In this document: positions 16,860 to 25,705 of the stretch, one piece after another
How the letters are laid out: each line of letters opens with the position of its first letter
Position numbering within the stretch: the first letter of the stretch is position 1
Origin: Bacteroidota bacterium
GTDB taxonomy: Bacteria; Bacteroidota; Bacteroidia; Cytophagales; Cyclobacteriaceae
Reading direction: 5' to 3'
NCBI GenBank assembly: GCA_018267135.1
Contig: JAFDZA010000027.1
Location: 1 to 45,007, forward strand
Length of the DNA stretch: 45,007 nucleotides
The notes under the pieces: generated by a model
Told to the model about the DNA's origin: nothing
The model's input: the letters and a program-made list of their open reading frames with translations, nothing else
Database searches by the model: none
Translations under genes and position numbers: made by a program

Positions 16860-19800
16860 ATGCTGAAAGGAATTGCAGCCGTGTTTTCTTTATTTTGTTT
16901 TCATCTGATTTCAGCACAAGATCGCTGTGGCACGGTGGCGTATGATAAAATCCGTCAGCTTCGAAATCCGAATAAAGAATCCACCTCTCAGTTTGAGCAA
17001 TGGATGCAGAATAAACTTATTCAGAAGGCAGCCGCCAAAGCCAATGCGCAAGCACAGCGTATTCAAAGCGGAAGTTACACCATACCGGTAGTGGTGCATA
17101 TTATTTACAATGCCGGAGATGCCACCCCGGGTGTTAGAACCAATATTTCGGATGCACAAATTTTGTCGCAAATACCGGTGATCAATGCCGATTTTCAAAG
17201 ACTCAATGCCGACTCAACCAAAACACCGGCCGAGTTTACCGGAGTGGCCGCCAAATTTCCCATTACGTTTGTCATGGCGAAGCAAGATCCCAACGGCCAG
17301 GCTACCAATGGTATTGTGCGGGTGCAGGGAACACAAAATTCGTGGGGCATTTCTGATAACTACACACTGAAAGCCATGAGCTATTGGCCGGCTGAAGACT
17401 ATCTGAATATTTGGGTAGTGAATCTTTCGGGCGGATTGCTGGGCTACACGCAACTGCCTGTGTCGAACACTCTGGCCGGATTGGCAGATGCCTCCAATGA
17501 TCGTCTGACGGACGGAGTAGTGGTAGATTACCAGGCATTTGGCACAGCACAAGCCATAGGTGGTGCGGGATTTAATTTGCTGAGCCGCTATAATTTAGGA
17601 AGAACCGCCACGCATGAAATCGGTCATTTTTTAGGCTTGCGGCATGTGTGGGGCGATTGTAACCCGTTCGCGTGCAGTTGCACTGATTATGTGAGCGACA
17701 CCCCTCCGCAAGACACCAACTTTAACGGGCAGTGCCCGGGCGGCAGCCAGACCGATTGCAGTGGTCAGGTAATGTACAGCAACTACATGAACTACACAGA
17801 CGATGCCTGCATGAATATTTTTTCGCAAGGACAGGCCGCACGTATGGATGTAATTATCAACAACAGCCCCCGAAGAGTAAGCTTGCTTACCTCGCACGGA
17901 CTGGTAGCGCCCGTGCCCGTAGCCAACGATGCAGGGATCAAACAAATTTTGTCGCCCGATGTTACGGTTTGTGGCGGAACGGCCACACCTTCGTTGCTTC
18001 TGCGCAACTATGGCACGAATCTGATAGACTCTTGCCGCATTACGTTTTCATTAAATGGTAGTACCGTTCAAACTGTAATGTTTAAATCGCTCGGTCTTTC
18101 GCCCAATACAGAAACTCCGCTAAATTTTTCGGGTGTACCCATCAGCTTCGGAGTAAATTATAATTTTTCGTTCCATATTGTGCAGACCAACGCAGGCACG
18201 GATGGCAATCCGGCCAATGATACCTTGTCGGTATCCACGGTATCGCCCGTCCTGGCTACCTTGCCGCTCTTCGAAAATTTTTCTGTTACGCCTTCCACCT
18301 GGCGCATTGAAAATCCGGATGGCCTCATTACCTGGGCCAATGTGGCTTTGCCGGGCTCATCGCATGCCATGTATATGGATTTTTACGACTATGATAATTA
18401 TTACGCCCGCGACCGGCTCATTACACCCGTTATTGACCTTACTACGGCCACGGTGGCTTCCATCAGTTTTAACTGGGCGTATGCGGTTTACTCCGGAAAC
18501 AGCGACCGTCTTCGGGTGTTGGTTTCAACCACGTGCGATTTTAATAATTCGCCTACCGTAATTTTTGATAAGGCCGGCACCGCTCTTGCCACTACGCCAG
18601 CTACCGGCTCTTCGTTTACACCTACAGCCTCCCAATGGGCAAGTACCATTATTTCGTTAAGCCCATTTATCGGGCAAAAAATCCAGATCGCTTTTGAGGG
18701 GATCAATGATTGGGGAAATAACTTGTACATAGATAATGTATCCATTTTAAATCAGCCGATAACGGCTTTTGCCTTGAGCCGCTTAGTAAGCCCCTCGCCC
18801 GTAAGTTGCCAGGGGTCTGTGCAGCCGGTTATTAACGTAAAAAATCTGGGCAACAACACGATTCACTCTTTTCAGGCGGCTGTTACAGTTAATGGAAACA
18901 CCATTACCCAACCGGTAAGCACGCCACTGCCGATAGGCGCTTCAACCAATGTAACGCTACCCGCTGTTTCCTTAACCTCCGGGAATAATTTAGTGAAAAT
19001 AAAAATCAGCCAACCCAATAATATCATGTCGGGCGCCTCCACCACCGATAGTTTACAAACGCAGGTGGTTGTAAATAATTCGACAGACGTAATACCACTG
19101 CGCGAAAATTTTGATCAACCATTTACGCCCGCCTGGACAACCATGAGCCCCACACAAGGATCGGTTTGGTATCCGGCAGCTACTACGGCTACTAAAAAAC
19201 TATCGTTGCTTTTTGATGCGTACACAAACGTTTCATTGGGCGAACAAGCCTGGCTGGTTTCGCCTGTGCTTGATTTTTCTTCGGCCACAACGGCCAGTAT
19301 TTTTTTTCAAACCAGCTATGCATACCGTTCTCCCTTCCCCGATGGGCTACAGGTATTGGCATCTACCGATTGTGGCGAAACATTTAATAAGTTGCTGTTT
19401 TCGGCAGCCGGAAATTCACTGGCCGATACTACCTCCACGGCCAGCTGGAAACCTAAAACCGATACACGGTGGACAACCCGCTACATTAATTTAGACAGCC
19501 TGGTAGGTCTGCAAAATGTGCGCCTGGCTTTTGTGGCAGTAAACGGCAACGGAAATAATCTCTACCTTGATAATATTGAATTTTATGTAAACGATACACA
19601 AAACCCTCCGAATGTTTCGGGTATGTACTTTGTGTATGGCGGTATTAACCAGCCGGTAATGGTTACTTTTAATTTGCCCGAACGCCAATCGGTTCGATTG
19701 CAGGTGTATGATGTAATGGGGCATGTTTTTGCAGACGAGTGGCTGGACGAGGTGCTGAACCAAACCTATACCGTTAATTCTAATAACCTATCGGCCGGGC

Positions 19801-19865
19801 TGTATATCGTTCGTATTCAAACCAAGGCCGGGATTACGTCAACGAAAGTGCTGATCGGCTTTTAA
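16860..19865 (+). CDS. T9SS-exported pappalysin-like (M43) metalloprotease
   Basis: The protein has about 1001 residues. A signal peptide ends near ISAQ (residues 16-19). The catalytic domain carries HEIGHFLGLRH at about 252-262, the extended zinc motif HExxHxxGxxH of M43 pappalysin-like metzincins, followed by a Cys-rich segment and the Met-turn-like YMNY. About 600 residues of repeated beta-sandwich follow, including two similar units each containing IFFQTSY or ISFNWAY and NNLYIDN or NNLYLDN. The last 75 residues form a type A T9SS sorting domain. It is therefore an extracellular protease. The ATG at 16860 is preferred over an upstream TTG at 16851. Confidence 0.92.
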   Translation: MLKGIAAVFSLFCFHLISAQDRCGTVAYDKIRQLRNPNKESTSQFEQWMQNKLIQKAAAKANAQAQRIQSGSYTIPVVVHIIYNAGDATPGVRTNISDAQILSQIPVINADFQRLNADSTKTPAEFTGVAAKFPITFVMAKQDPNGQATNGIVRVQGTQNSWGISDNYTLKAMSYWPAEDYLNIWVVNLSGGLLGYTQLPVSNTLAGLADASNDRLTDGVVVDYQAFGTAQAIGGAGFNLLSRYNLGRTATHEIGHFLGLRHVWGDCNPFACSCTDYVSDTPPQDTNFNGQCPGGSQTDCSGQVMYSNYMNYTDDACMNIFSQGQAARMDVIINNSPRRVSLLTSHGLVAPVPVANDAGIKQILSPDVTVCGGTATPSLLLRNYGTNLIDSCRITFSLNGSTVQTVMFKSLGLSPNTETPLNFSGVPISFGVNYNFSFHIVQTNAGTDGNPANDTLSVSTVSPVLATLPLFENFSVTPSTWRIENPDGLITWANVALPGSSHAMYMDFYDYDNYYARDRLITPVIDLTTATVASISFNWAYAVYSGNSDRLRVLVSTTCDFNNSPTVIFDKAGTALATTPATGSSFTPTASQWASTIISLSPFIGQKIQIAFEGINDWGNNLYIDNVSILNQPITAFALSRLVSPSPVSCQGSVQPVINVKNLGNNTIHSFQAAVTVNGNTITQPVSTPLPIGASTNVTLPAVSLTSGNNLVKIKISQPNNIMSGASTTDSLQTQVVVNNSTDVIPLRENFDQPFTPAWTTMSPTQGSVWYPAATTATKKLSLLFDAYTNVSLGEQAWLVSPVLDFSSATTASIFFQTSYAYRSPFPDGLQVLASTDCGETFNKLLFSAAGNSLADTTSTASWKPKTDTRWTTRYINLDSLVGLQNVRLAFVAVNGNGNNLYLDNIEFYVNDTQNPPNVSGMYFVYGGINQPVMVTFNLPERQSVRLQVYDVMGHVFADEWLDEVLNQTYTVNSNNLSAGLYIVRIQTKAGITSTKVLIGF

Positions 19866-19939
19866 CCGAAAAATTTTCATCATCACATGGAAAAGCCCCA
19901 AAATCAAAACATCTTTGAAGGAAAATCGAATGGAAATTC

Positions 19940-21016
19940 ATGCGTAAAACAGTTTTTATTTTATATGGCGGACGTTCGGTAGAACATGCCGTTTCTGTTA
20001 ACTCGGCCCGAAATATTTTTCAGTTTATAGACCGTAAAAAATATAACCCGGTAGCGATTGGCATTTCCGAAAGCGGGGTGTGGTATCATACCGGGGAGGT
20101 AACGTCAGAAATAAAAAAGAAAGGAGAGCCGTTGCGGCTTTCGCTCAATAGTGGCAAACCGGTTTTTGAAACTCAAAAGAAAAAAATTAAGGCCGATATT
20201 ATATTTCCGGTACTGCACGGAACCGATGGAGAAGACGGGAGCATTCAGGGTTTAATTAAAGCCATAAACTTACCTATGGTGGGCACCGGTGTGCTGGGCT
20301 CGGCCATGTCGATGAGCAAACTGGTAGCTAAAAAAATGTTAATGGATGCAGGTATTCCGGTGTCCGATTATATATCGTTTTCCTATCCGGAGAAAAAAGC
20401 AATTGTCTTTAGCGAGCTTGAAAAAAAACTGGGGTTGCCGTTTATGGTAAAATCGGCCAACCTTGGGTCGTCCGTAGGGGTATCAAAAGTGAAATCGGAA
20501 CAGGATTTTAAAAAAGCGGTGAATGAAGCGTTTCGTTATGATGATTGTATTCTCATTGAAAAGTTTATTCGAGGACGCGAGATAGAATGTGCAGTGTTGG
20601 GCAACGCCCCACCCCGGGCTTCGCGCCCGGGCGAAATCATTGTAAGTAAAGAATACGAATTTTATACATTCGATGCGAAGTATGTGGATAATCAGGCCGT
20701 ACAAATAAACGTACCTGCTATTTTAGATGAAGCCATTTCCCAAAAAATTCAGGCGTTATCGGTACGGGCATACCGGGCGCTGTTTTGTGAAGACTTTGCC
20801 CGTGTAGATTTATTTTTGACAGCGGAGGGGCAGGTGTATGTAAATGAAATTAATACCATTCCCGGGTTTACCAACTCCAGCATGTTTCCCATGATGTGGA
20901 AAGAACGCGGCATCTCTTTTCCTAACCTGATCAGCCGACTGATAGAGTTAGCCGAAAAAAGATTTAAAAAATCGCTCCGTATAAACAGAGGCTATGCTTC
21001 ATCTTTGAAATATTGA
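19940..21016 (+). CDS. ddl: D-alanine--D-alanine ligase
   Basis: The 358-residue ATP-grasp ligase joins two D-alanines for peptidoglycan. Motifs: LYGGRSVEHAVSV at the N-terminus, HGTDGEDGSIQG at 93-104, MVKSANLGSSVGVSKV in the central ATP-binding region, and the C-terminal EINTIPGFTNSSMFPMMW. Length is normal. The stop codon overlaps or nearly abuts the start of the PASTA gene, so they form an operon. The metalloprotease gene upstream ends 74 bp before it and may share the transcript. Confidence 0.97.
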   Translation: MRKTVFILYGGRSVEHAVSVNSARNIFQFIDRKKYNPVAIGISESGVWYHTGEVTSEIKKKGEPLRLSLNSGKPVFETQKKKIKADIIFPVLHGTDGEDGSIQGLIKAINLPMVGTGVLGSAMSMSKLVAKKMLMDAGIPVSDYISFSYPEKKAIVFSELEKKLGLPFMVKSANLGSSVGVSKVKSEQDFKKAVNEAFRYDDCILIEKFIRGREIECAVLGNAPPRASRPGEIIVSKEYEFYTFDAKYVDNQAVQINVPAILDEAISQKIQALSVRAYRALFCEDFARVDLFLTAEGQVYVNEINTIPGFTNSSMFPMMWKERGISFPNLISRLIELAEKRFKKSLRINRGYASSLKY

Positions 21017-21021
21017 ATGGA

Positions 21022-21828
21022 ATGGAACTGAAAAAATTTTTTCGTGATAATTCGGTGAAAACCTTGCTCCGGCACCTTGGCATCGTGGCGGGCATCCTTT
21101 TCCTTTCTACTGTATTTTATTTTTATATCTATTTGCCCAACGTAACCAACCATGGTGAAACTGTACGGGTGCCATTGCTGCGCGGAAAAAATATTGGCGA
21201 ACTGGAAAAAGAACTGAAGCCCTACCACCTCCGGTTTACGGTAAATGATTCTTCCTATTCCGATTCACTTCCTCCGCTAAGCGTAATCCGTCAGTTTCCT
21301 TTTGCCGGATCGGTGGTAAAGCCCAACCGCATTATTTATGTGTCGCTAAACCGGGTGGCTCCCCCCACGGTGCCTGTGCCTGATCTGATAGATGGATCGG
21401 TAATCAATGCGCAGGCTGTTTTGAAGAGCAACGAACTGAAATTAGGCCATGTACTTTACATTCCCGATCCGTTCCGGTTAGTGAAGGAATTGCGTTATCA
21501 GCATAAACCCATTACGGCCGGCACACGTCTGCCCAAGGGCTCGGTAATAGATGTGATTGTAGGCGATGGACATGGCCCGGCCGATTATGTTGTAGGCAAT
21601 CTGGTGGGCGATGAATACCGGATGGCATTGAAAAAATTGCAGGCGTGGAATCTTCATCTGGGGCAGGTTGAAATTATGGAAGGAGCAGATACTACCGGGA
21701 TGGCAGCTTTCGTTTTTAAACAACATCCGGCTGCGGGCGACTCGGTAAGGGTGGGCGACCCCGTAACATTGTGGCTCGCCCCCAAGGGTTACAAAGAGCC
21801 AGAAAAAAAGGATGAAGAGAATCCCTGA
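21022..21828 (+). CDS. Membrane-anchored PASTA-domain protein
   Basis: The protein has about 268 residues, with a short cytoplasmic N-terminus, one membrane helix (about 18-38, HLGIVAGILFLSTVFYFYI) and three tandem periplasmic PASTA domains (about 45-115, 116-185, 190-260). PASTA domains bind peptidoglycan fragments and usually belong to PknB-type kinases or penicillin-binding proteins; here neither is attached. The ATG at 21022 lies 5 bases after the ddl stop; a TTG at 21013 overlapping that stop is the alternative. Its tight coupling to ddl suggests a role in cell-wall synthesis or sensing. Confidence 0.92.
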   Translation: MELKKFFRDNSVKTLLRHLGIVAGILFLSTVFYFYIYLPNVTNHGETVRVPLLRGKNIGELEKELKPYHLRFTVNDSSYSDSLPPLSVIRQFPFAGSVVKPNRIIYVSLNRVAPPTVPVPDLIDGSVINAQAVLKSNELKLGHVLYIPDPFRLVKELRYQHKPITAGTRLPKGSVIDVIVGDGHGPADYVVGNLVGDEYRMALKKLQAWNLHLGQVEIMEGADTTGMAAFVFKQHPAAGDSVRVGDPVTLWLAPKGYKEPEKKDEENP

Positions 21829-23806
21829 TATGCGCTACCTCCTGCTTTTAATGATCTTCTGTTTTACCAGAAGCTATTCGCAATTGCAGCAGGTATCTAT
21901 TACCCGGTCTGCTGAAAAAATAAAAAAAAACAGTTCGGCCAGAACCCAGGCGGTTATTCCGCTAACACTTCCTTTCTGGGACGACTTTTCGTTTAACAGC
22001 GCCAACGCAGGCACGCCCAAGTTCAGCCACCCGTCTGATAGTTTATGGTTTGGGCGATCGGTATGGGTAAATAATGGTATGGGCATTAATACACCTACTT
22101 ATAATGTAGCCACGTTTGACGGAATTGATTCGCTGGGGATGCCCTACAGTATTAACATACCGACAGCCAAAGGCCTTGCCGACCGGCTGCTATCGCGGCC
22201 GCTACGCCTGGATTTAATCAATCCTTTGGTGCGCGATTCCGTTTTTATTTTCTTTTATTATCAGTGGAAAGGACGAGGCGAAGCACCCGACCCTACGGAC
22301 GAATTTTCGCTCTGGTTTAAAGGAGGCACACACGCCTGGACTAAAATTTGGGCCGACACCATAAAAAACCATAAAGACTCTCTTTTTATACCGGTAAAAA
22401 TTTTTATTCCAGACACCAGTTATTTTCATGCCAATTTTCAATTCAAATTTCAAAACTATGCCCGCTTGTCGGGGCCTTTCGACACCTGGAATCTGGACTA
22501 TGTGTACGTAAGTAACGGGCAACCTAAGTATTTCCCGGCTCTCCAGTACAAAGATTTTCCCGACCGCGCTTTTACCGGCCCCATCTCATCGCCCTTTCGC
22601 CAGTACCAGTCTCTTCCCATCAAACATTTGCTGGCCAGCGGAAAGTCGGCTTTAACTAAACCCTCGGTGTGGGTAAATAATTTGCGGGCCGACAAAACGC
22701 CAACACAAAATGGAGCGGAACCTCGAAATCTGGCGGCTCATCTTACCACCACCACACGCCTGAATAAAGTAGTAACATCCGCCACTATTAAGTTAGACAG
22801 TGTTTCATCGGCCAGCGAGTTGCTTTTTCGGGTGCCGGTATTGTTTACGTTCGATTCCCTGCTCAACCTTTCGGGAGTGAACCCGCACACCGATTCGTTG
22901 GCCTTTACTTTTATGGCCAACATACATGAAGGCGATAACAGTATTAAAAAATCAATCTTGGTAAATGGAAACCCCACCACGGTGGGCGATTACGATACGA
23001 TTGTTTATAAAGGAATAGATTTTCGCCACAACGACACCGTGCGCACCCGCTACACCGTAAAAGATTATTATGCGTATGATGACGGAGTAGCCGAATATGC
23101 TGTTACATTAACCCAACCCGGAGCGTATGCCGCCTATCAGTTTGATATGTTTTACCCCCAGCCCGACACCCTCCGTGCCTTTGATATTTATTTTCCCCAT
23201 GTGGGCGATGAATCCAATCAGGTAATTAAGGTACTGGTTTATGATACGCTAACCGTTGGAGGAGCTTCGCTGACGGGCACCAACAAAAAAGGAATACTGA
23301 CTCAGCAGAGTCTGATCGTTACCCGAACAGCCAACGACAGCCTGGTGCGGGTGGTTTTAGATACAGCTGTGTTGGTAACGAATAAATTTTTTATGGGCTG
23401 GAAACAAAACTCATTTGCTACGATTGGGGTTGGGTTGGATAAAGACACCGATTCGGGGCAAAAGATTTTTTACAATACCATCGGAACATGGCAACAAAAT
23501 ACACTCATCAAAGGCAACCTGATGATCAGACCGATTTTTGGGAAGGGAACCGTAAATGTAACGACCGGAATAAAAGAAAATAACTTTGCCGTTTACCCCA
23601 ACCCGAACCAAGGTATTTTCTATTTACCACCTGCCGTTAACGGAGTGCAGGTAGTGGATATAGCCGGAAGAATAGTGTCGTACGATTTAACGGAGCAGAT
23701 CGATAAAACCCAAATCAGTTTACTTAATCCGGCCGGTGGCATTTACCTCGTACGTTTTTTTGATGGCATCCGTTGGCAGGTACAAAAACTTATGGTGTTG
23801 CCGTAG
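21812..23806 (+). CDS. T9SS type A sorting domain protein (function unknown)
   Basis: The 664-residue protein has a signal peptide (MRYLLLLMIFCFTRSYSQ) and a C-terminal T9SS sorting domain (NFAVYPNPNQGIFYLP... VQVVDIAGRIV ... GGIYLVRF...) of about 75 residues. The middle consists of beta-rich modules without a catalytic motif that I can recognise. It is exported to the surface or medium by the type IX system. Starts at 21812, overlapping the PASTA gene by 17 bases, and at 21830, one base after its stop, are both possible; the second gives the more usual signal peptide. Its end overlaps the convergent site-2 protease gene by 17 bases. Confidence 0.88.
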   Translation: MKRIPDMRYLLLLMIFCFTRSYSQLQQVSITRSAEKIKKNSSARTQAVIPLTLPFWDDFSFNSANAGTPKFSHPSDSLWFGRSVWVNNGMGINTPTYNVATFDGIDSLGMPYSINIPTAKGLADRLLSRPLRLDLINPLVRDSVFIFFYYQWKGRGEAPDPTDEFSLWFKGGTHAWTKIWADTIKNHKDSLFIPVKIFIPDTSYFHANFQFKFQNYARLSGPFDTWNLDYVYVSNGQPKYFPALQYKDFPDRAFTGPISSPFRQYQSLPIKHLLASGKSALTKPSVWVNNLRADKTPTQNGAEPRNLAAHLTTTTRLNKVVTSATIKLDSVSSASELLFRVPVLFTFDSLLNLSGVNPHTDSLAFTFMANIHEGDNSIKKSILVNGNPTTVGDYDTIVYKGIDFRHNDTVRTRYTVKDYYAYDDGVAEYAVTLTQPGAYAAYQFDMFYPQPDTLRAFDIYFPHVGDESNQVIKVLVYDTLTVGGASLTGTNKKGILTQQSLIVTRTANDSLVRVVLDTAVLVTNKFFMGWKQNSFATIGVGLDKDTDSGQKIFYNTIGTWQQNTLIKGNLMIRPIFGKGTVNVTTGIKENNFAVYPNPNQGIFYLPPAVNGVQVVDIAGRIVSYDLTEQIDKTQISLLNPAGGIYLVRFFDGIRWQVQKLMVLP

Positions 23807-24941
23807 TTGTAGCGGGTATCAGATCAATGGGGTTGGGGGCAATACACAAAATAAAAATAGCCAGTGCGAGCCATCCCAAAATTTTTCGTGTACGGCTTAG
23901 TGGCTCTTCTATAGGTGAGGGCGGGTGTTGCACTCCGGCCATAGCTCCTACGATCAGCACAAACAACAGCCATGTAGTGTATCCGTGTAGCGAAGGGTAG
24001 AGCCAGCTTATTAAATATTGCGAAGTAAAAATGAGCAAGGCGTACATCGCGCGGTCTCGCTTTAGCTGAAAAAAATTGTACATCACCCGATAGAGGGCAA
24101 ACAGGTAGGCAGCCGAAAAAATAAAAAGGTTTTCTAACGACCAACTCATATCAATAAAGCCGAGGCCGCAATAAAACAGCAACGGAACATAAATAGCGGT
24201 AGCGATTAATTTATGCCTGCGGTAACCTACCAGGCCATACAACACATGCCCGCCATCCAGTTGGCCAATGGGCAATAAGTTTAAGCTGGTAAATACCAAC
24301 GATAAAAAGCCGGCAAATAAAAAAGGGTAATGAATAATTTCGTGCGGATTAGGCATGCGGGCCGGGTCGGCAAATATTTTTTCCAGCAGGCTAAAGAGCA
24401 GATTTTTTCCGATCACCACATCTACCGTTCCGGGTGGCATGGTGGCGGGACTATACACATGGGCGGCATACGCCAGTCCGTATTGTTGATAGTCGGGGTG
24501 AAATTGAAAAATATATTCGGGCGGGGGCAGAGTAACAAAACCATAGATTAAAAATAGCAGGGCCGCCACAAACCCGGCCAGTGGGCCGGCAATTCCGACA
24601 TCAAACTGCTGCTTGTTGGAAAGGATGCGTTGTTTAATGCGGATGAGTGCGCCAAAGGTGCCCAACGAAAAATTTATCGGAGGAATCGGAATGTAATAGG
24701 GTAATGTAGTTTTGATACGGTAGTAAATCGCTGTGAAATAATGCCCAAATTCATGACATGTAAGGATGGTGAGGAAACAAATGGAATACGGCAGACCGCT
24801 GGCAAAGTCGCCCCACGAATAATTTTCAGAATAAAAAAAAGATTTGCCGTACGTCCACTCGGCACCAGCCAGCGTAGTGGTAAGGAAGGTAACGACAAAC
24901 AAAGATCCGTAGAGGAGAGCATTTTTAACGCGCGAATTCAT
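23790..24941 (-). CDS. Site-2 protease family (M50) membrane metalloprotease
   Basis: The 383-residue polytopic membrane protein has the zinc motif HEFGH (His63, Glu64, His67) inside a membrane helix and the second M50 motif NLLPIGQLDGGH, whose Asp is the third ligand. At least six hydrophobic segments are seen. M50 proteases cleave membrane-spanning substrates; the target here is unknown. The ATG at 24941 is chosen; an in-frame reading to 25031 adds 30 residues without a membrane or family feature. The 3' end overlaps the T9SS gene by 17 bases on the opposite strand. Confidence 0.93.
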   Translation of the reverse strand: MNSRVKNALLYGSLFVVTFLTTTLAGAEWTYGKSFFYSENYSWGDFASGLPYSICFLTILTCHEFGHYFTAIYYRIKTTLPYYIPIPPINFSLGTFGALIRIKQRILSNKQQFDVGIAGPLAGFVAALLFLIYGFVTLPPPEYIFQFHPDYQQYGLAYAAHVYSPATMPPGTVDVVIGKNLLFSLLEKIFADPARMPNPHEIIHYPFLFAGFLSLVFTSLNLLPIGQLDGGHVLYGLVGYRRHKLIATAIYVPLLFYCGLGFIDMSWSLENLFIFSAAYLFALYRVMYNFFQLKRDRAMYALLIFTSQYLISWLYPSLHGYTTWLLFVLIVGAMAGVQHPPSPIEEPLSRTRKILGWLALAIFILCIAPNPIDLIPATTTATP

Positions 24942-25044
24942 AGAGAAAAATAATGATGAAGCGAATAAAATTGGATGATCGGGCACAAATATGTAACATT
25001 GCACTCCTTTTTCAAACGAGCTTGCTGGCAAGCTTGTTATGACC

Positions 25045-25118
25045 GGGCCCTTAGCTCAGTTGGTTAGAGCATCAGACTCATAATCTGAGGGTCGCTGGAT
25101 CGTTCCCAGCAGGGCCCA
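25045..25118 (+). tRNA. tRNA with CAU anticodon (Met or Ile2)
   Basis: The cloverleaf is complete: acceptor GGGCCCT (25045-25051) pairs with AGGGCCC (25111-25117), followed by discriminator A; the D-arm contains AGCTCAGTTGGTTAGAGC; the anticodon stem TCAGA/TCTGA (25072-25076, 25084-25088) holds loop CTCATAA with CAT at 25079-25081; the T-stem is GCTGG/CCAGC. The first pair is G-C and the anticodon stem lacks three G-C pairs, so it is not the initiator. Elongator Met is most likely; lysidine-modified Ile2 cannot be excluded. Oddity: the T-loop (25099-25105) reads ATCGTTC and not TTCGAnY. CCA is not encoded. Confidence 0.93.
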
Positions 25119-25170
25119 CTTCTTATTTTTTAGCGGAGAGGAATCGTAGAGAGCAGTTGGTATGAAGCGT

Positions 25171-25599
25171 TTACGAAGTATGATCGTACACAATGACCCA
25201 ACCTCCTTTTTTCTTTTTAAAGAGCAGCGTAAAAATTCCGGAAGGGTTGTCTTTTTCCCGTTTTAAAAAATAGTGGCCGGTAACCAGGCAACTGGTGGCC
25301 GAGGCAAAATCAAGTTGAAGTATTTCAAATCGCAGTTCGCCCATGGTCTTTCGGTCGGGGTAAGAATGTTGGTACCGCAGCAGGGTGCTGTCCCACCCTT
25401 TAGAAATTTTTTTTCCGATAAAAAGCAGCGAGTCGGATTTCCAGTACCCTTCCATAAAGATCGTAAGGTTACCTTGGTTCCAGGCGGCTACCTGGCGGTT
25501 TAGTGTTTGCCGGATGGCCTGATCATCGGCTGTCAGGCCGGGGGTGGAGTTTTTGGCGCATCCTGCAACAAACAGTAGGAACAGAAAGAATTTTTTCAT
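25171..25599 (-). CDS. NTF2-like (DUF4440-type) lipoprotein
   Basis: The 142-residue protein has a lipoprotein signal with lipobox VAGC (Cys14). The mature part looks like a single NTF2-like domain of the DUF4440/SnoaL type: a helix with QTLNRQVAAWNQGNLTIFMEGYW, then beta strands ending in GIFTLLFKKKKGGWVIVYDHTS. Members of this fold bind small ligands or act as loose enzymes; no catalytic pair can be named. It is a single gene behind the tRNA on the opposite strand, and its start diverges from the YfhO gene. Confidence 0.85.
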   Translation of the reverse strand: MKKFFLFLLFVAGCAKNSTPGLTADDQAIRQTLNRQVAAWNQGNLTIFMEGYWKSDSLLFIGKKISKGWDSTLLRYQHSYPDRKTMGELRFEILQLDFASATSCLVTGHYFLKREKDNPSGIFTLLFKKKKGGWVIVYDHTS

Positions 25600-25705
25600 G
25601 GTGCTTCTTGTAGGTGGTCAAATCTCCCGATAAAATTCATCAATAAAAAAAACTGTTCAAGAAAAGTCGTGGATTTGACTAATTTGGCGACTTATTTTCT
25701 GATTC

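Noticed and set aside
24942..25031. Longer start of the site-2 protease
   Set aside because: The extra 30 residues have no family similarity; ATG 24941 directly precedes the first membrane region.
25045..25118. Initiator tRNA-fMet
   Set aside because: The acceptor starts with a G-C pair and the anticodon stem lacks the three G-C pairs of initiators.
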